Source: Ceriagrion tenellum (lineage: Eukaryota; Arthropoda; Insecta; Odonata; Coenagrionidae). Taken from it: DNA of 64,000 nt. The notes beneath the pieces are model-generated. The model did not search any database. It saw only the letters and a list, made by a program, of their open reading frames with translations, and was not told the origin of the DNA. Of the stretch, positions 11,151 to 21,115 are shown one piece after another. The DNA lies in NCBI GenBank assembly GCA_963169105.1, contig OY720641.1, positions 78,691,496 through 78,755,495 on the forward strand. Reading direction: 5' to 3'. The stretch's first letter is position 1; the number at the start of each line of letters is the position of its first letter. The position numbers and the translations under genes were made by a program.

Positions 11151-11564
11151 AAGAAGAACATCAATATATACATCATTCATAAATAAGAACGTAAAAAATA
11201 TGAAGAAAGAGATCTACAATCTAGCTAATCTCACTATTCGCACTATTGATGACGACAATCACAGCTGTTATGGTACGCGGAAAAATGACATTTTATACCT
11301 ATCGGTTCTATAATCTAGCTCTCTGATTTTATTGGCGCGATCTAATCTGCCGTAGTACGAGGGGATTAATAGTATGTTTTTTACGTAGTCAGAGACATCA
11401 TTTTCCTGAAATTTAGTTGTGAGGTTAAGCCTATAATGTAATCTTCGTAGTGATAGCGATTCCCATCCTAATTCTTCTAACAGTCCAGACTCACTTGCAA
11501 ACTTATCGTAGCATCGTTTCACAAACCTAGCTCCTCTTCGCCTCAAGCGATCTAACTCGGATAT
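11151..11564 (-). mobile_element. LINE family B copy B2, both ends missing
   Basis: The minus frame 11268-11546 encodes RRRGARFVKRCYDKFASESG, LLEELGWESLSLRRLHYRLN, IPSYYGRLDRANKIRELDYR. The distal 3'UTR and hairpin are absent: the copy stops at 11151 exactly where the foldback arm ends. The 5' end is truncated near 11564. Confidence 0.88.
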
Positions 11565-12540
11565 AAAATACGTCTTTCCCCGTGCTCGGTTATCCTTGCC
11601 TTTACATCTTTTGTGATTGAAATCAATGCAGCAGTCCCCAGCCGTGGTGTCTTGAGACCTAAACTAGGTGCGTTGGGGAACGGGGCTGTTGGGTATAACC
11701 GTGGGGAGTCGAATTGAGTCTCCAGGTATATAAAAGCGCTTGAGAAATTTTCTAGAACTTCAGTGGAGGCTAAATTTGTAATGCCCTTCCATGCCTTATC
11801 CCTTTCATCTACGGTTCCTGCTGGGCAGAAACGCGTTTCCCGGTCATATGTCGTTCGAGCCTCTCTTTGGGTGTCACAAAATAATGTAGAGACCCCAAGC
11901 CGTAGTGTCATTTGACCCAGTCCTGTCTATGCCGGGCCGTGAGACTTGAGGGCATTATAACTTGGGTAGGAGACGAAATGCTTCGTGAGGCATGAGGGAG
12001 CATTTGATTCGTAAACAATAAACTTGACGGAGGTCAAATTTTTCGATAGGGGGGGTAGGAAAACGTAGAATACAGAGGGAATGAAGGAAGAGCACGTCAG
12101 TCTTCCTCTGCCTGTGCGCGGGTGAGTTCGTTCCGTCGTCGGCGTGCCTTCCTTGGATTAATAGGCAGTATATTTCGTTACTTCCTTTTAATAATGTCAC
12201 TGTGCTCGGTAATAAGTGTGTTCAAGAAATTACCGAGGATATTATCACTAACCAAGAGGAGCTGCACTACCCAACTAATTGAAGAGGCCACAGCGATGGA
12301 ATTTACTGTGCTTGAATACAGGTGCGTTTTTATAGCTGATATTTTCGGGATATAGGTGATATTTTCGGGATGGCGGGATATTTTTGCTGATGCCCTAGTT
12401 AAGCAGTGCCACTTGATGAAGTATCTTTCCGATGAAACTATGTTCGTTTAAAACCATAATCAGTTGGGTTTGCGTGGCTTCGAATCCATGGTCGAGAACT
12501 TCCTTGTGGTTACCACAGCTCTATTAATTCACCTTTCATT
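11565..12540. other. Unassigned, moderately GC-rich
   Basis: The frame 11552-11911 (-) and others have no recognisable domain. A short tandem (GATATTTTCGGGAT) lies at about 12338-12371. I see no promoter or splice arrangement that I could defend. Confidence 0.35.
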
Positions 12541-12546
12541 CCCGTC

Positions 12547-12630
12547 AGGGATAGAAGAATTAACACTACAATTCCACATTTTATTCGATTTATTGACGCT
12601 GGGAATTGCAGTGTAAATTCTTCTATCCCT
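12547..12630. repeat. Short inverted repeat, 29-bp arms
   Basis: AGGGATAGAAGAATT... (12547-12575) and its near complement (12602-12630) flank a 26-base AT-rich loop. Possibly the remnant of a small foldback element. Confidence 0.8.
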
Positions 12631-12929
12631 GGTAACAAGGAATTCCACCAACTATGGTCAGAAATCATTTCCATATGACTCCTTCGGTTTTATTTAATAT
12701 ATTTATGTCATCTAGTACATAAATGTTGTGTGGTAGGAAATTTCAATTCTAACAGTCATTCAAGGGCATACGAATGATGTTGCGAAAGCGTTGTCATGTG
12801 ATATATTTTTTTCGCTTGGAGATGGTTCTCTGCAAAATTAAGTTAATTTTGCCCGTGTAAAGGATTTTCAATGAAATTTATGTCACGATGTCGCGCATTC
12901 TAAGGCATAGTGGTGGCGAATCGAAGTGA

Positions 12930-13985
12930 TAGTGTCGTAGAGTGTCATTTTACAGTGGATTAGTCTGGAAAAAGCTGACTATTTGTGATTCTCAAGCTCA
13001 CGAGTTTCCGCTCATTGTCATCTTTGGTTTACCTGAGACATGGCTAACCCCTTCCATCGGTGATGCACTTCGCACTATGTTAATCGCCGCGACAGACCAT
13101 CAAGAGGAGGTGGGGTTCTTGTCGTTATCAACGCTAAGCATCGGTCTGAAGGAAGAAAATACCTTGAAACCGAATGTGAAATTGTGTGGAGTGGAGGGTC
13201 GTTGTTCTCTAATAAGCAAAACACTACCTGCATACCGGCTGTTTATATCGCCCCACTGCCAGTGATCTTAACTTGTTGGAAATCTTATCTTACATACTTG
13301 TACATCTTATCGTGCTTAGGTCATTTATGATTTCTTTTCTTAATAATTGATATAACCACCGTCGTTACGAGTAAAATTCGTCTTTGCGCGGACGACGCAG
13401 TATTGTGCAGGGATATAAACACTGAGTCTGGTAGAATATATTTTTATTTTATTTTTATTATATCTTTACTACCTCGTATACAGCGCTAGGCCAATTTATG
13501 CCGGGTGAATAACAACCACAGATGAACACAAGCACCCATATCCTGAGTGTTGATAATTCAACGAAGGCGATATTCGAAAAGGCGGGTTAGCAGGTGAGAA
13601 CTTAACCCCGTCGCCACCGGGGCCGACAAAGACTTGTGTTAAAAAAAGACCTAGATGCTATAAACGAATGCTGCCATACTTAGCAGTAAGAATTAAATTA
13701 TAAAAAGTGCGTTGTTATGAATTTGGGAGGAAGAGTAGCTTAACCAACGAGACGTACACAATCAAGCGAACTAATAAATGTAGAGTCTGTTAGGTGTGAC
13801 CCTTACTCAGGACTTACCGTAGGGGAAGCATTACGTGAAATTTGCCGACAGACAAATCGTTAAGTGGGATTTATTGAAAGAATACTGGGAAAATGCGACG
13901 AGAAAGTAAAGGAGCGATGTTAGTTTTCTTTCGTGAGACAAAACATGGGAGTTCGCCGGTAGAATATGGGATCCTTGCACCATTA
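12930..13985 (+). pseudogene. Decayed LINE ORF2 (endonuclease + RT remnants)
   Basis: Remnant of a CR1/L2/Jockey-group ORF2. Endonuclease similarity appears at about 12990-13290 (LPETWLTPSI in one frame; RSTRRGGGVLVVIN and YIAPLP in others), so at least two frameshifts are present. After a deletion, LCADDAVLCRDI at 13382-13417 is the RT catalytic motif with the usual Phe replaced by Cys. A SINE then interrupts it. Thumb and downstream sequence resume at about 13650-13985 (DLDAINEWC, GVTLTQDL, IWDPCT) with several stops. The nearest relatives by eye are families B and C. Clearly non-functional. Confidence 0.8.
13438..13629 (-). mobile_element. tRNA-derived SINE copy S2, inserted in LINE
   Basis: On the minus strand it starts GGCCCCGGTGGCGACGGGG, like the SINE head at 4152, and ends in an AAAATAAAATAAAA run at 13438-13460. 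It separates the RT catalytic motif from the thumb region of the surrounding LINE, so it is younger than that LINE. The B box is eroded. Confidence 0.75.
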
Positions 13986-13997
13986 ATGCACCGTCAA

Positions 13998-14055
13998 TGA
14001 CATTATAAATCTATCCGTACGACAATCTATCTCTCTAATCTTGTTAATATGAAAA
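13998..14055 (-). mobile_element. Small LINE family A fragment A4
   Basis: The complement encodes the NKIREIDCRTDRF region of family A only, about 58 bp. Both ends are truncated. Confidence 0.7.
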
Positions 14056-14115
14056 AAACGAGAGGAGTGTTTGATGTTTTATGTAGATATACGTATGTTT
14101 TAAAACTTGTAAAAA

Positions 14116-14243
14116 GTGGCGGGCGAGTTTTTTTGAATAAATTGCCATGAGAAAAATTCGGCCTGGACCGGGAATCGAACTACGGACCTTTAGTTTGCCG
14201 GACCAGTGCGCAGACCACTACGCTATCCTGGCTTCCAAGCACT
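14116..14243 (-). mobile_element. tRNA-like repeat T1
   Basis: A 72-nt tRNA-like unit at 14161-14232 (minus) with B box GTTCGATTCCC and an acceptor-like 7-bp pairing with one mismatch. It is flanked by TGGCGGGCGAG and TTGCCATGAGAAAAATTC, also seen at the other copies. A repeat family, not a tRNA gene, as the T stem is imperfect. Confidence 0.7.
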
Positions 14244-14339
14244 ACACTTCCAATTCCAGTACTTTTGGCTTGATTTATTCTACTCTTTATTTCGTCCATA
14301 CGTCCCTCATCTCTCGTTACTCTACTTCCTAAGCACACA

Positions 14340-15927
14340 AGGGAATCAACCTAATCAATACGCTTGTTATCGACCACAATCTGCGCCTTCGCTTGTCCCT
14401 CAATATCGCATACCATAATCTTCGTTTTGGAAGCATTGATTTTCACGTTGTGTCCTTTCCCATTATGTCTTTCATCTTCTCTATCATTGTTTGTAGGTCT
14501 TCTTCCCTTTCGGTTTAGAAAGCAATATCACCTGCAAATCTTAGTATGTCAATTCTTTGTCCATGTATTCTCACACCCGTTAGTGTTCTTTTCCGGACTT
14601 CTTTCAGCGCCTCTTCGATATCATATAAAATATCACTGGTGGTAATGCGCATCCTTGTCTCACCCCCTTACGTATTTTAGCTTCTACTTTTTCTTTTTCT
14701 CCCTCCAGAATAGCTTTTTCGCTCGTATATAAATTCCATATGATTCTTCTATCTCTGTAGTTTATAGGCTTAACCTCCTAACTAAATTTCAAGAAAATAA
14801 TTTCTCTGACGACGTAAAAAACATACTATTAACCCCTTCGTACTACGACATATTAGATCGCGCCAATAAAATTAGAGAGCTAGATTGTAGAACCGATAGG
14901 TATAAAATGTCATTTTTTCCGCGTACCATTCGGGACCATAACTGCTGTGATCGTCGTCATGAATAGTTCGAGTATTGACAATAGGCAGACAGTAAATCTT
15001 TCTCTTTATATTCTCTACGTTCTTATTTATGCATTATGTAAATATTTATGTTCTTATTTATGCTTGATATTTTGAATATGTAGTAGTTGTCCTTGTACCC
15101 CTTGCACGTTGGAACGATTGACAATAGAATGTTTCTTTGTTATTAGATTTTTAATTGGCACTTTGCATGTGCGGTACGCGGGTTTCAAAGTGATTTCGGT
15201 TTTCTACCGTATCATTCATGCATGCCTGGTGTGGAAGCGTCCCCTGCCACACACCCTTTGGGTGGCTTGCAGGGTATGACGTAGATGTAGATGTAGTCAA
15301 TGCCAGCTTTCTTTAGGACCTCAGACATTTAGTCCCGTTAAACGTTATCGAATGCTTTCTCCAAATCTATGAATTCAATACATCTTTTCCTATTCCACTC
15401 CAATTTTTTTTCTATGATCAATTTTAAGACCAATATTGCCTCTCTTGTACCTCTGTTTTTTCTGAAGCCAAATTGATCTTCCGAGTGCGTGTCCTCAGCT
15501 TTTATTTCTATGCGACTGAGGATAATATTGGTCATTATTTTTTCTGTGTGCGACACTAAACTTATCGTTCTATATTGTTCGCATTTTAATGCCCCAGTTT
15601 TTTTTGGTATAGGTATTATGATATTAGTTTTAAATCGGCAGGGGGTTTTCCTCGTTCATATATCAACATTATGGGTTTATAGAGCATGTTCTTCATCAGT
15701 GTTCCTCCTGCCTTTAGGAGTTCAACTGGAATGCCGTCTATACCAGGGGATTTGTTATTTTCAGGCTTTTTATTGATAGATTAAAATCCTCCCTCAGATT
15801 CGATTCTCCTGGGTCATCTATTGGTATTACGTCTCTTTCAATACTCCCTTCCATCAATTCTTCTCCTCCATACCCTGCCTCGATATATTATTTTCATCTT
15901 GTAATGTTTTCTTCATCCTTCCCTAAT
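14340..15927 (-). pseudogene. F-type LINE reverse transcriptase, broken
   Basis: The minus strand encodes an RT of a different kind from families A-E. SPGIDGIPVELLK and ISYIPIPKKTGAL lie near 15630-15760. HSEDQFGFRKNRGTREAI and CIEFIDLEKAFDNV lie in frame 15338-15556. GVRQGCALPP lies near 14640-14680. LRFAGDIAF at 14520-14545 is where RFADD is expected, so one catalytic Asp is Gly. The stretch NVKINASKTKIMV follows near 14420. Stops and frameshifts break it. LINE B copy B3 (14762-15296) interrupts it, and its 5' end abuts a family A copy at 15928. Confidence 0.85.
14762..15296 (+). mobile_element. LINE family B copy B3, inserted in F LINE
   Basis: Starts in YRLNLLTKFQE (14762) and continues DDVKNILLTPSYYDILDRANKIREL to SFFPRTIRDHN and a stop. 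The 3'UTR, hairpin (15242-15274) and GATGTAGATGTAG tail follow, ending at 15296. F-type RT sequence on the other strand resumes directly on both sides. A short GTAGT overlap may be the target duplication. Confidence 0.9.
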
Positions 15928-16263
15928 ATCTTAACAAGATTAGAGAGATAGTTTGTCGTACCAATAGATTTAAAATGTCATTTTTCCCGCGTACCATAAG
16001 AAAGAACAATAGGCCTCGTAGCAAAGGGATAAGTAGGTGGAATATAGTGAGAGTAGTCTGTAGTGCATGATGCATGTAATAACAACAAATAATCCCTTCC
16101 TTATTATGTAGATACTAACCATCAAGCTCCATGTGACCCTATTTTCTAGCATGCCTCCCTTAAATATCCTAGTTGGGTGTCAATAGTGCATGTTTGGCGA
16201 TCTTCACCCCCTGCCACACACCCTCGTGGTGGCTCGCAGGGTATTACGTAGATGTAGATGTAG
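15928..16263 (+). mobile_element. LINE family A copy A5, 3' fragment
   Basis: From NKIREI through FKMSFFPRTIR and the full 3'UTR. The tail hairpin 16209-16241 is the cleanest copy: outer stem CCCTGC/GCAGGG, inner stem CACC/GGTG. A GTAGATGTAGATGTAG tail follows. Confidence 0.92.
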
Positions 16264-16736
16264 AATATAATGCCTTTGTTGTCCATTATTGTCCTACTTC
16301 TGTTTATCCAAATATCCCCCATAAATTGCCTTTTTGCTTTTTGCATAAATTAATTTGTAGCCATTTTAACTTCTTCCTCCAAACAGGTTTTTCTCAATTT
16401 ATACATCTACATCTACATCTACGTCATACCCTGCAAGCCACCCAAAGGGTGTGTGGCAGGGGGTGCTTTCGCACCAGGCATGCATGAATGATATGGTAGA
16501 ATACCGACATTACATTAAAGCCCGCGTACCACACATGCAAAGCGCCAATTACAAATCTAATACCCAAGAAACATTCTATCTCCAATCGTTCTAACATGCA
16601 AGGGATACAAAGACTACTACTACAGATTCAAAATATCATGCATAAATAAGAACATCATTATTTACATCATGCATAAATAAGAAAGAGGAGAATATAATGA
16701 GAAAGATTAACTGCCTGCCTATTGTCAATGCTCGAA

Positions 16737-17174
16737 CTATTCATGACGACGATCACAGCTGTTATGGTCCCGAATGGTACGCGGAAAAAATGACATTTTA
16801 TACCTATCGGTTCTACAATCTAGCTCTCTAATTTTATTGGCGCGATCTAATCTGCCGTAGTACGAAGGGGTTAATAGTATGTTTTTTACGTCGTCAGTAA
16901 AATGATTTTCCTGAAATTTATTTAGGAGGTTAAGCCTATAATTTAATCTACGCTGTGATAGCCATTCCCATCCTAATTCTTCTAACAGTCCAGACACACT
17001 AGCCAACTTATCGTAGCATCGTTTCACAAACCTAGCTCCTCTTCGCTGGACGCTATCTAACTCTGATATCAACCCCGTTTCGTATGGATCCCATACACTA
17101 ACAGCATATTCCAGATGAGGCCTAACGATTGAAAAATAACAACGTTCTTTCACTTTCCGAGTTTCCGAGTACAT
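16737..17174 (-). pseudogene. ORF2 C-terminal part of B4, frameshifted
   Basis: Continuation of the RT ORF after a frameshift: VKERCYFSIVRPHLEY, VSVWDPYETGLISELD, RRGARFVKRCYDKLASVSG, LLEELGWEWLSQRRLNYRLN, PSYYGRLDRANKIRELDC, SFFPRTIRDHNSCDRRHE, stop. It overlaps the upstream frame by 25 bases at the duplicated ACTCGGAAA. Its Met is incidental. The segment corresponds to the thumb and C-terminal region that all family B fragments retain. Confidence 0.9.
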
Positions 17175-18226
17175 TTTCCGAGTACTCTCTTGATAAAGCC
17201 TAGCTTCCTATATGCTTGACCGCATATTTCCCTAATATGTTTTCCCCAAGATAGGTCGTGACTAATTGTGACTCCTAAGTACTTAACAGACTCGGCGTGA
17301 ATAATTTCTGTATTTTTAATTTTGTAAGCCCTAACTGGCCAATTTTTCTTTTTCCAAAAGCTGACTGCTACGCACTTTTTTATGTTTAGTTCCATCTGCC
17401 ACTTATCGCACCAAGCATGAATAGCAAGTAGGTCGATTGTTAACGAGTCGCTATCTTCGGAATTGTTAATATCCCTATACACAACCGCATCGTCTGCGAA
17501 GAGTCTAAGCTTACTTTTAACGACGTTACTAATATCATTAATGTACAAGAGAAATAAAAGTGGACCAATTACACTTCCCTGAGGAACACCCGATGTAACG
17601 CTAACTGTGTTTGACATGATACCGTCTATGACAACCCTTTGTTCCCGCCCATGTAAGAATTGATTAATCCAACTAATAATGTTTTTATCTATTCCATATG
17701 CCTCTAGTTTTGAGAGCAACTTAACGTGAGGTACCTTATCAAAAGCTTTCCTAAAATCGAGGAATATCGCGTCAACTTGGACATTATTTTCACCCGAGAG
17801 CAAGATGTCATGAACGAAGAGGGCCAATTGGGTTTCGCAGGATCTACCCTTTCGAAATCCGTGTTGGTTATTTATTAACAATGCCTCCCTATCTAAATGA
17901 CTCATAATGGAGCTTACGATTATGTGTTCAAATACCTTACAGGAAATGGATGTGAGAGAAATAGGCCTATAGTTACTAGGGTCTTCCCTGTCGCCGCTTT
18001 TGAATATAGGTGTGACATTTGCTACTCTCCAGTCCTTAGGCACTACGTGATCTACTAAAGATTTGGTAAATATTAATTCTAAGTAAGGCGCTATGTCTGA
18101 TGCCATTGTTTTATATACGCGAGCAGGTATTTGATCTGGACCGGGGGATTTGTTGGGGTTAATATTTTTTAGCTGCTGTTCTATGCCGCGACAATTTATA
18201 ATAATTTCAGGCATAATTATACGCAC
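17150..18226 (-). CDS. Non-LTR retrotransposon RT domain, ORF2 part
   Basis: 358 residues of an RNA-directed DNA polymerase of the CR1/L2/Jockey group, which would copy LINE RNA at a nicked target. Motifs in order: NKSPGPDQIPARVYK (about residue 23), WRVANVTPIFKSGDRED and NYRPISLTS (65-95), QHGFRKGRSCETQLALF (119-137), AIFLDFRKAFDKVPH (154-168), SGVPQGSVIGPLLFLLYIND (212-231), and the catalytic LFADDAVVY at 17477-17503. All core motifs are present and uninterrupted. The first Met lies in the 5' truncation and is not the native start. Translation ends early (residue 358) because a small duplication of ACTCGGAAA near 17160-17185 shifts the frame. The rest continues in 16737-17174. Confidence 0.9.
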   Translation of the reverse strand: MRIIMPEIIINCRGIEQQLKNINPNKSPGPDQIPARVYKTMASDIAPYLELIFTKSLVDHVVPKDWRVANVTPIFKSGDREDPSNYRPISLTSISCKVFEHIIVSSIMSHLDREALLINNQHGFRKGRSCETQLALFVHDILLSGENNVQVDAIFLDFRKAFDKVPHVKLLSKLEAYGIDKNIISWINQFLHGREQRVVIDGIMSNTVSVTSGVPQGSVIGPLLFLLYINDISNVVKSKLRLFADDAVVYRDINNSEDSDSLTIDLLAIHAWCDKWQMELNIKKCVAVSFWKKKNWPVRAYKIKNTEIIHAESVKYLGVTISHDLSWGKHIREICGQAYRKLGFIKRVLGKCTRKLGK

Positions 18227-18289
18227 TTCTTCATAATATTTTTCTCATATATACGTAAATAAACCTAATCAGGGACAACATGTTACCTC

Positions 18290-18590
18290 TAGGTCACACA
18301 GCGTGATAGAGGTATAACGCAGTCATTATGATCTCTTATTGATCGCCGGAAAAACGACGTTTTACACCAGTTCTGTAACACTGTCTACTTCCCTTATTCT
18401 TTCTCATGATCTGATCTACCGTAGTGTTTGAGTTCGTTTGATGTTGAAATCTTCGTCTGAAAATAAATCGTTGTTAAATTTACATATATGATTGAGTCTA
18501 ATTCTCTGTCGACGATCTGAAAGTGATTCTCATCCAAGTTGTTGTAAGAGGTCATTGACACTAACGAGACTAAACTTACGCATGAGACAC
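18290..18590 (-). mobile_element. LINE family E coding fragment E0
   Basis: The complement encodes a decayed ORF2 end (QQLG.ESLSDRRQRIRLNH, CKFNNDLFSDE, then a VVFPAINKRS-like end). The matching 3'UTR is seen in the E copies at 23215 and 39804. Stops are present and there is no tail. Confidence 0.55.
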
Positions 18591-18599
18591 TAAGGAGAT

Positions 18600-19655
18600 T
18601 GACATTTTACGGAAATCGTTAATTTGATAGCCGGTGAGAATTAGTATTTTTGTCTTATTAATCGCGACTACGGGTCAAACGCCTTAAAACTTACTCTCTC
18701 GCGCAAACCGGTTCTAATGGTCAGCTTGGTTAGTGATGCATCAGCGGATTTAATTTTGAAATCAACTTTTCGGGCGGGAGAGATTCCGCATTCCGGGTAG
18801 AACTCCCTCGACCTTAGCGCTTCCTAGATTCGCCGCGGGAGGCGCCTGTCTCCGCGAGCGTCCTTGAGATTCGACCCACCCTCGGATTTTGATCGCCTCC
18901 CACTCGTCCTTCCGGAATGGAGCAGGCAACAGAGTGGGCGGGAAACCGAAATGAAATAAGATCGTTTACCATGGCGGAGCATTACGAGTAGTACATCGTC
19001 AATCCTTCAGGCCTTGATGATTGTGCTGTTAGCGTTTCTGAGATCTTGCAACAACTGACAGGTAGTGTAACTGATCAATTGGTGTGGTCCCTAATGTCTC
19101 GTTTCTATAAGAATCATAAATTGTCTCAGCAAATGCAAACTTTCCAAACTGGGACGTGATGTATTATTAAAGACCGCTTGCCCGGTCTAAGGGGGGTCGC
19201 TTTTGCTTCATAATTATCGTTCATTCTTATCTGAGATATTTCCAAAGTTCTGGAAAGAATGTTCTTTACGTAATAACTTGACTGGGTTTTAACTTAATAA
19301 CACACGGTTATTGCTCGCACAATATGACCTTCTTTCAGCCATTACAGAGTGCATACAGCTGATGGAGGAGCCAGGGAACAGCTGGAGGCTGCAGTGCACA
19401 TTTATATTCATTGAATTCTCAGATAAGGCCAGGGCTAATTTAAAAAAAAACTTATATTATCTGCGCTTCCGATTATTAACATTTGATAAGTCGGTATATT
19501 TGATCAACATGATGAAATGAGAGTTATTGATTATGATATTTAAGTTTTCCTCTTTTCATTTTAGCATTTTGTGATAATAAAGCGACGGGATTACACGTAT
19601 AAATTCAAATTCAACTTAATTACATGGTTCATTAAACAAGTATATTTTCAAATTC
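18600..19655. other. Unassigned; GC patch and weak E-like piece
   Basis: A GC-richer patch (18770-18930) has no frame of note. At about 19030-19165, ACAGGTAGTGTAACTGAT resembles the family E 3'UTR but is too decayed to bound. The frame 19311-19520 is not recognised. Confidence 0.35.
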
Positions 19656-19658
19656 AAT

Positions 19659-19990
19659 CATGGCGGGTGAATTATTTGAAGAAATTCGCATGAGAAAAAT
19701 TTGGCCTGGTCCTGACCTTTCGTCCGTGGTTCGATTCCCGATTCGCGGTTCGATTCCTATCCTTCACCAGCACTCACGCCGTGCTTTGCCATTTGAAATT
19801 CAATCATGGCGGGTGACTTTTTTGAAGAAATTCCCATGAGAAAAATGTTTTGCCATTGGAAAATTGCCATGGGAATTAGGAAGCCTGGATAACGTAGTGG
19901 TCTGTGCATTGGTCCGGCAAACCAAAGGTCCGTGGTTCGATTCCCGGTCCAGGCAAAATTTTTCTCATGGGAATTTCTTCAAAAAAGTAT
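19659..19990 (+). mobile_element. tRNA-like repeat T2, compound
   Basis: The 72-nt unit 19883-19954 has a perfect 7-bp acceptor pair (GCCTGGA/TCCAGGC), A-box-like TAACGTAGTGG and a perfect B box GGTTCGATTCC. Upstream at 19659-19760 lies a broken unit with two B-box copies (GTGGTTCGATTCC, GCGGTTCGATTCC), followed by the tail ATCCTTCACCAGCACTCACG. Flanks (ATTGCCATGGGAATT; AATTTTTCTCATGGGAA) recur at the other copies. Confidence 0.75.
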
Positions 19991-20031
19991 ATATTCACAC
20001 TCGTTAATCTGAAGTGCCCCTATATTCCATG

Positions 20032-20590
20032 GCAGACGTACTTTTTTTGCCGGAAGTTCAAGATATTTTGCTAGAGCCAAACTATTATGGTAGATACGAT
20101 CACAGCAATAAGACTAAGGAAATAGACTGAAGAACAGATAGGTTGAAAATGTCATTTTTTCCAGGTACAATTAGGGACCATAATAGTTGCGATAGAAGAG
20201 TTCTAGGATACTGACTAGGTTGAATAGGTTTTTTCAGCACTGCTAAATATCTTAACATGATAATTATATATTAACCTCGTATGCGATCTCCGGCATGTAC
20301 TATTGCATGTACCTTGTAGTGCTATTTATTTGTCGCATTAATAATACTAACCAGTCGTTATATCTTGAGTAGTGCATTGCATTATAGCATGTTGTTCTAC
20401 GCATCTCTTTCCTGGTCTCTGGTCTGACTGCGTGCCGTTGTCCAGACTACTGTTGGCCTTCGCCTGTCATTCGGGGGAACGTGCGCGGTTCTGATTTCAG
20501 CTGGTATGAGTGCTGCATTTCTGGTGTGGAATCACCCCGCGCCACACACCCTAGTGGTGGCTTGCACGGTATTTCGTGGATGTAGATGTA
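20032..20590 (+). mobile_element. LINE family C copy C1, 3' fragment
   Basis: Coding remnant LPEVQDILLEPNYYGRYDHSNK...(stop)...LKMSFFPGTIRDHNSCDRR, then a 360-bp 3'UTR and the hairpin at about 20536-20570 ending TATTTCGTGGATGTAGATG. This copy serves as the reference for the shorter and interrupted family C copies. Confidence 0.88.
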
Positions 20591-20599
20591 CATGTATGC

Positions 20600-21115
20600 G
20601 CTCGAGAGCTAGAGATCAGCTTTTTCTTCACTCGCTGCTAAATTCTATCCGCTGTTCCTATTGATTAACAAGAGCTCATGCCATTAATTAACGAGCGTCC
20701 ATCAAATTAATTAACTGCCCCCCCCCCCCCCCCTCGTCCCTCCACTCTTCCCACCCCCCAAACGCTTGATATTATCTCGATCACGTAGGTGAGGAGTCCC
20801 ATGGTTGAATATTTTAGTGAGTTTCACCCGTTTGGATGGGCATTTTAAGCATTTGATATGTTAATTATTTTGTCTCTAATCAGTATGTAAAATCCATTAG
20901 CAATATATATCTGCGAAAAAAAGTGGATTGCTTAGGCTCTGTGAGATTTTGTTGTTGGTTCGGACGCACCTAGTTGTCGAATCCCGCGTGATAGTGACGC
21001 GTGGCTCCTGTTTGTGTGGACGGGATAATCTCCAGTGATTCAAACACAATCCACCAGGCATCTATCCTTCTCCAAAATTGCAGGTATCAGTACCTCCTTA
21101 TTTTCCCCAACTCCT
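20600..21115. other. No gene; 16-C homopolymer
   Basis: A run of 16 C at 20718-20733 is followed by pyrimidine-rich sequence. Otherwise unassigned. Confidence 0.6.

Larger units (their letters stand above)
16402..18226 (-). mobile_element. LINE family B copy B4, best preserved RT
   Basis: The longest well-preserved LINE copy in the window. It runs from a (TACATC)n tail at 16402 through hairpin, 3'UTR and ORF2 to a 5' truncation just upstream of MPEIIINCRG. Endonuclease and ORF1 are absent. AATTTATAC before the tail and AATTATAC past the 5' end are a possible target duplication. One short duplication breaks the reading frame. Confidence 0.93.

Noticed and set aside
12942..13265. Intact 107-residue unknown protein
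   Set aside because: It is a frame-mixed piece of a LINE endonuclease (ETWLTP in frame, RSTRRGGG in the neighbouring frame).
19883..19954. A functional tRNA gene
   Set aside because: The acceptor stem and B box are good, but T, D and anticodon arms do not pair properly, no anticodon can be set, and it recurs as a repeat family.
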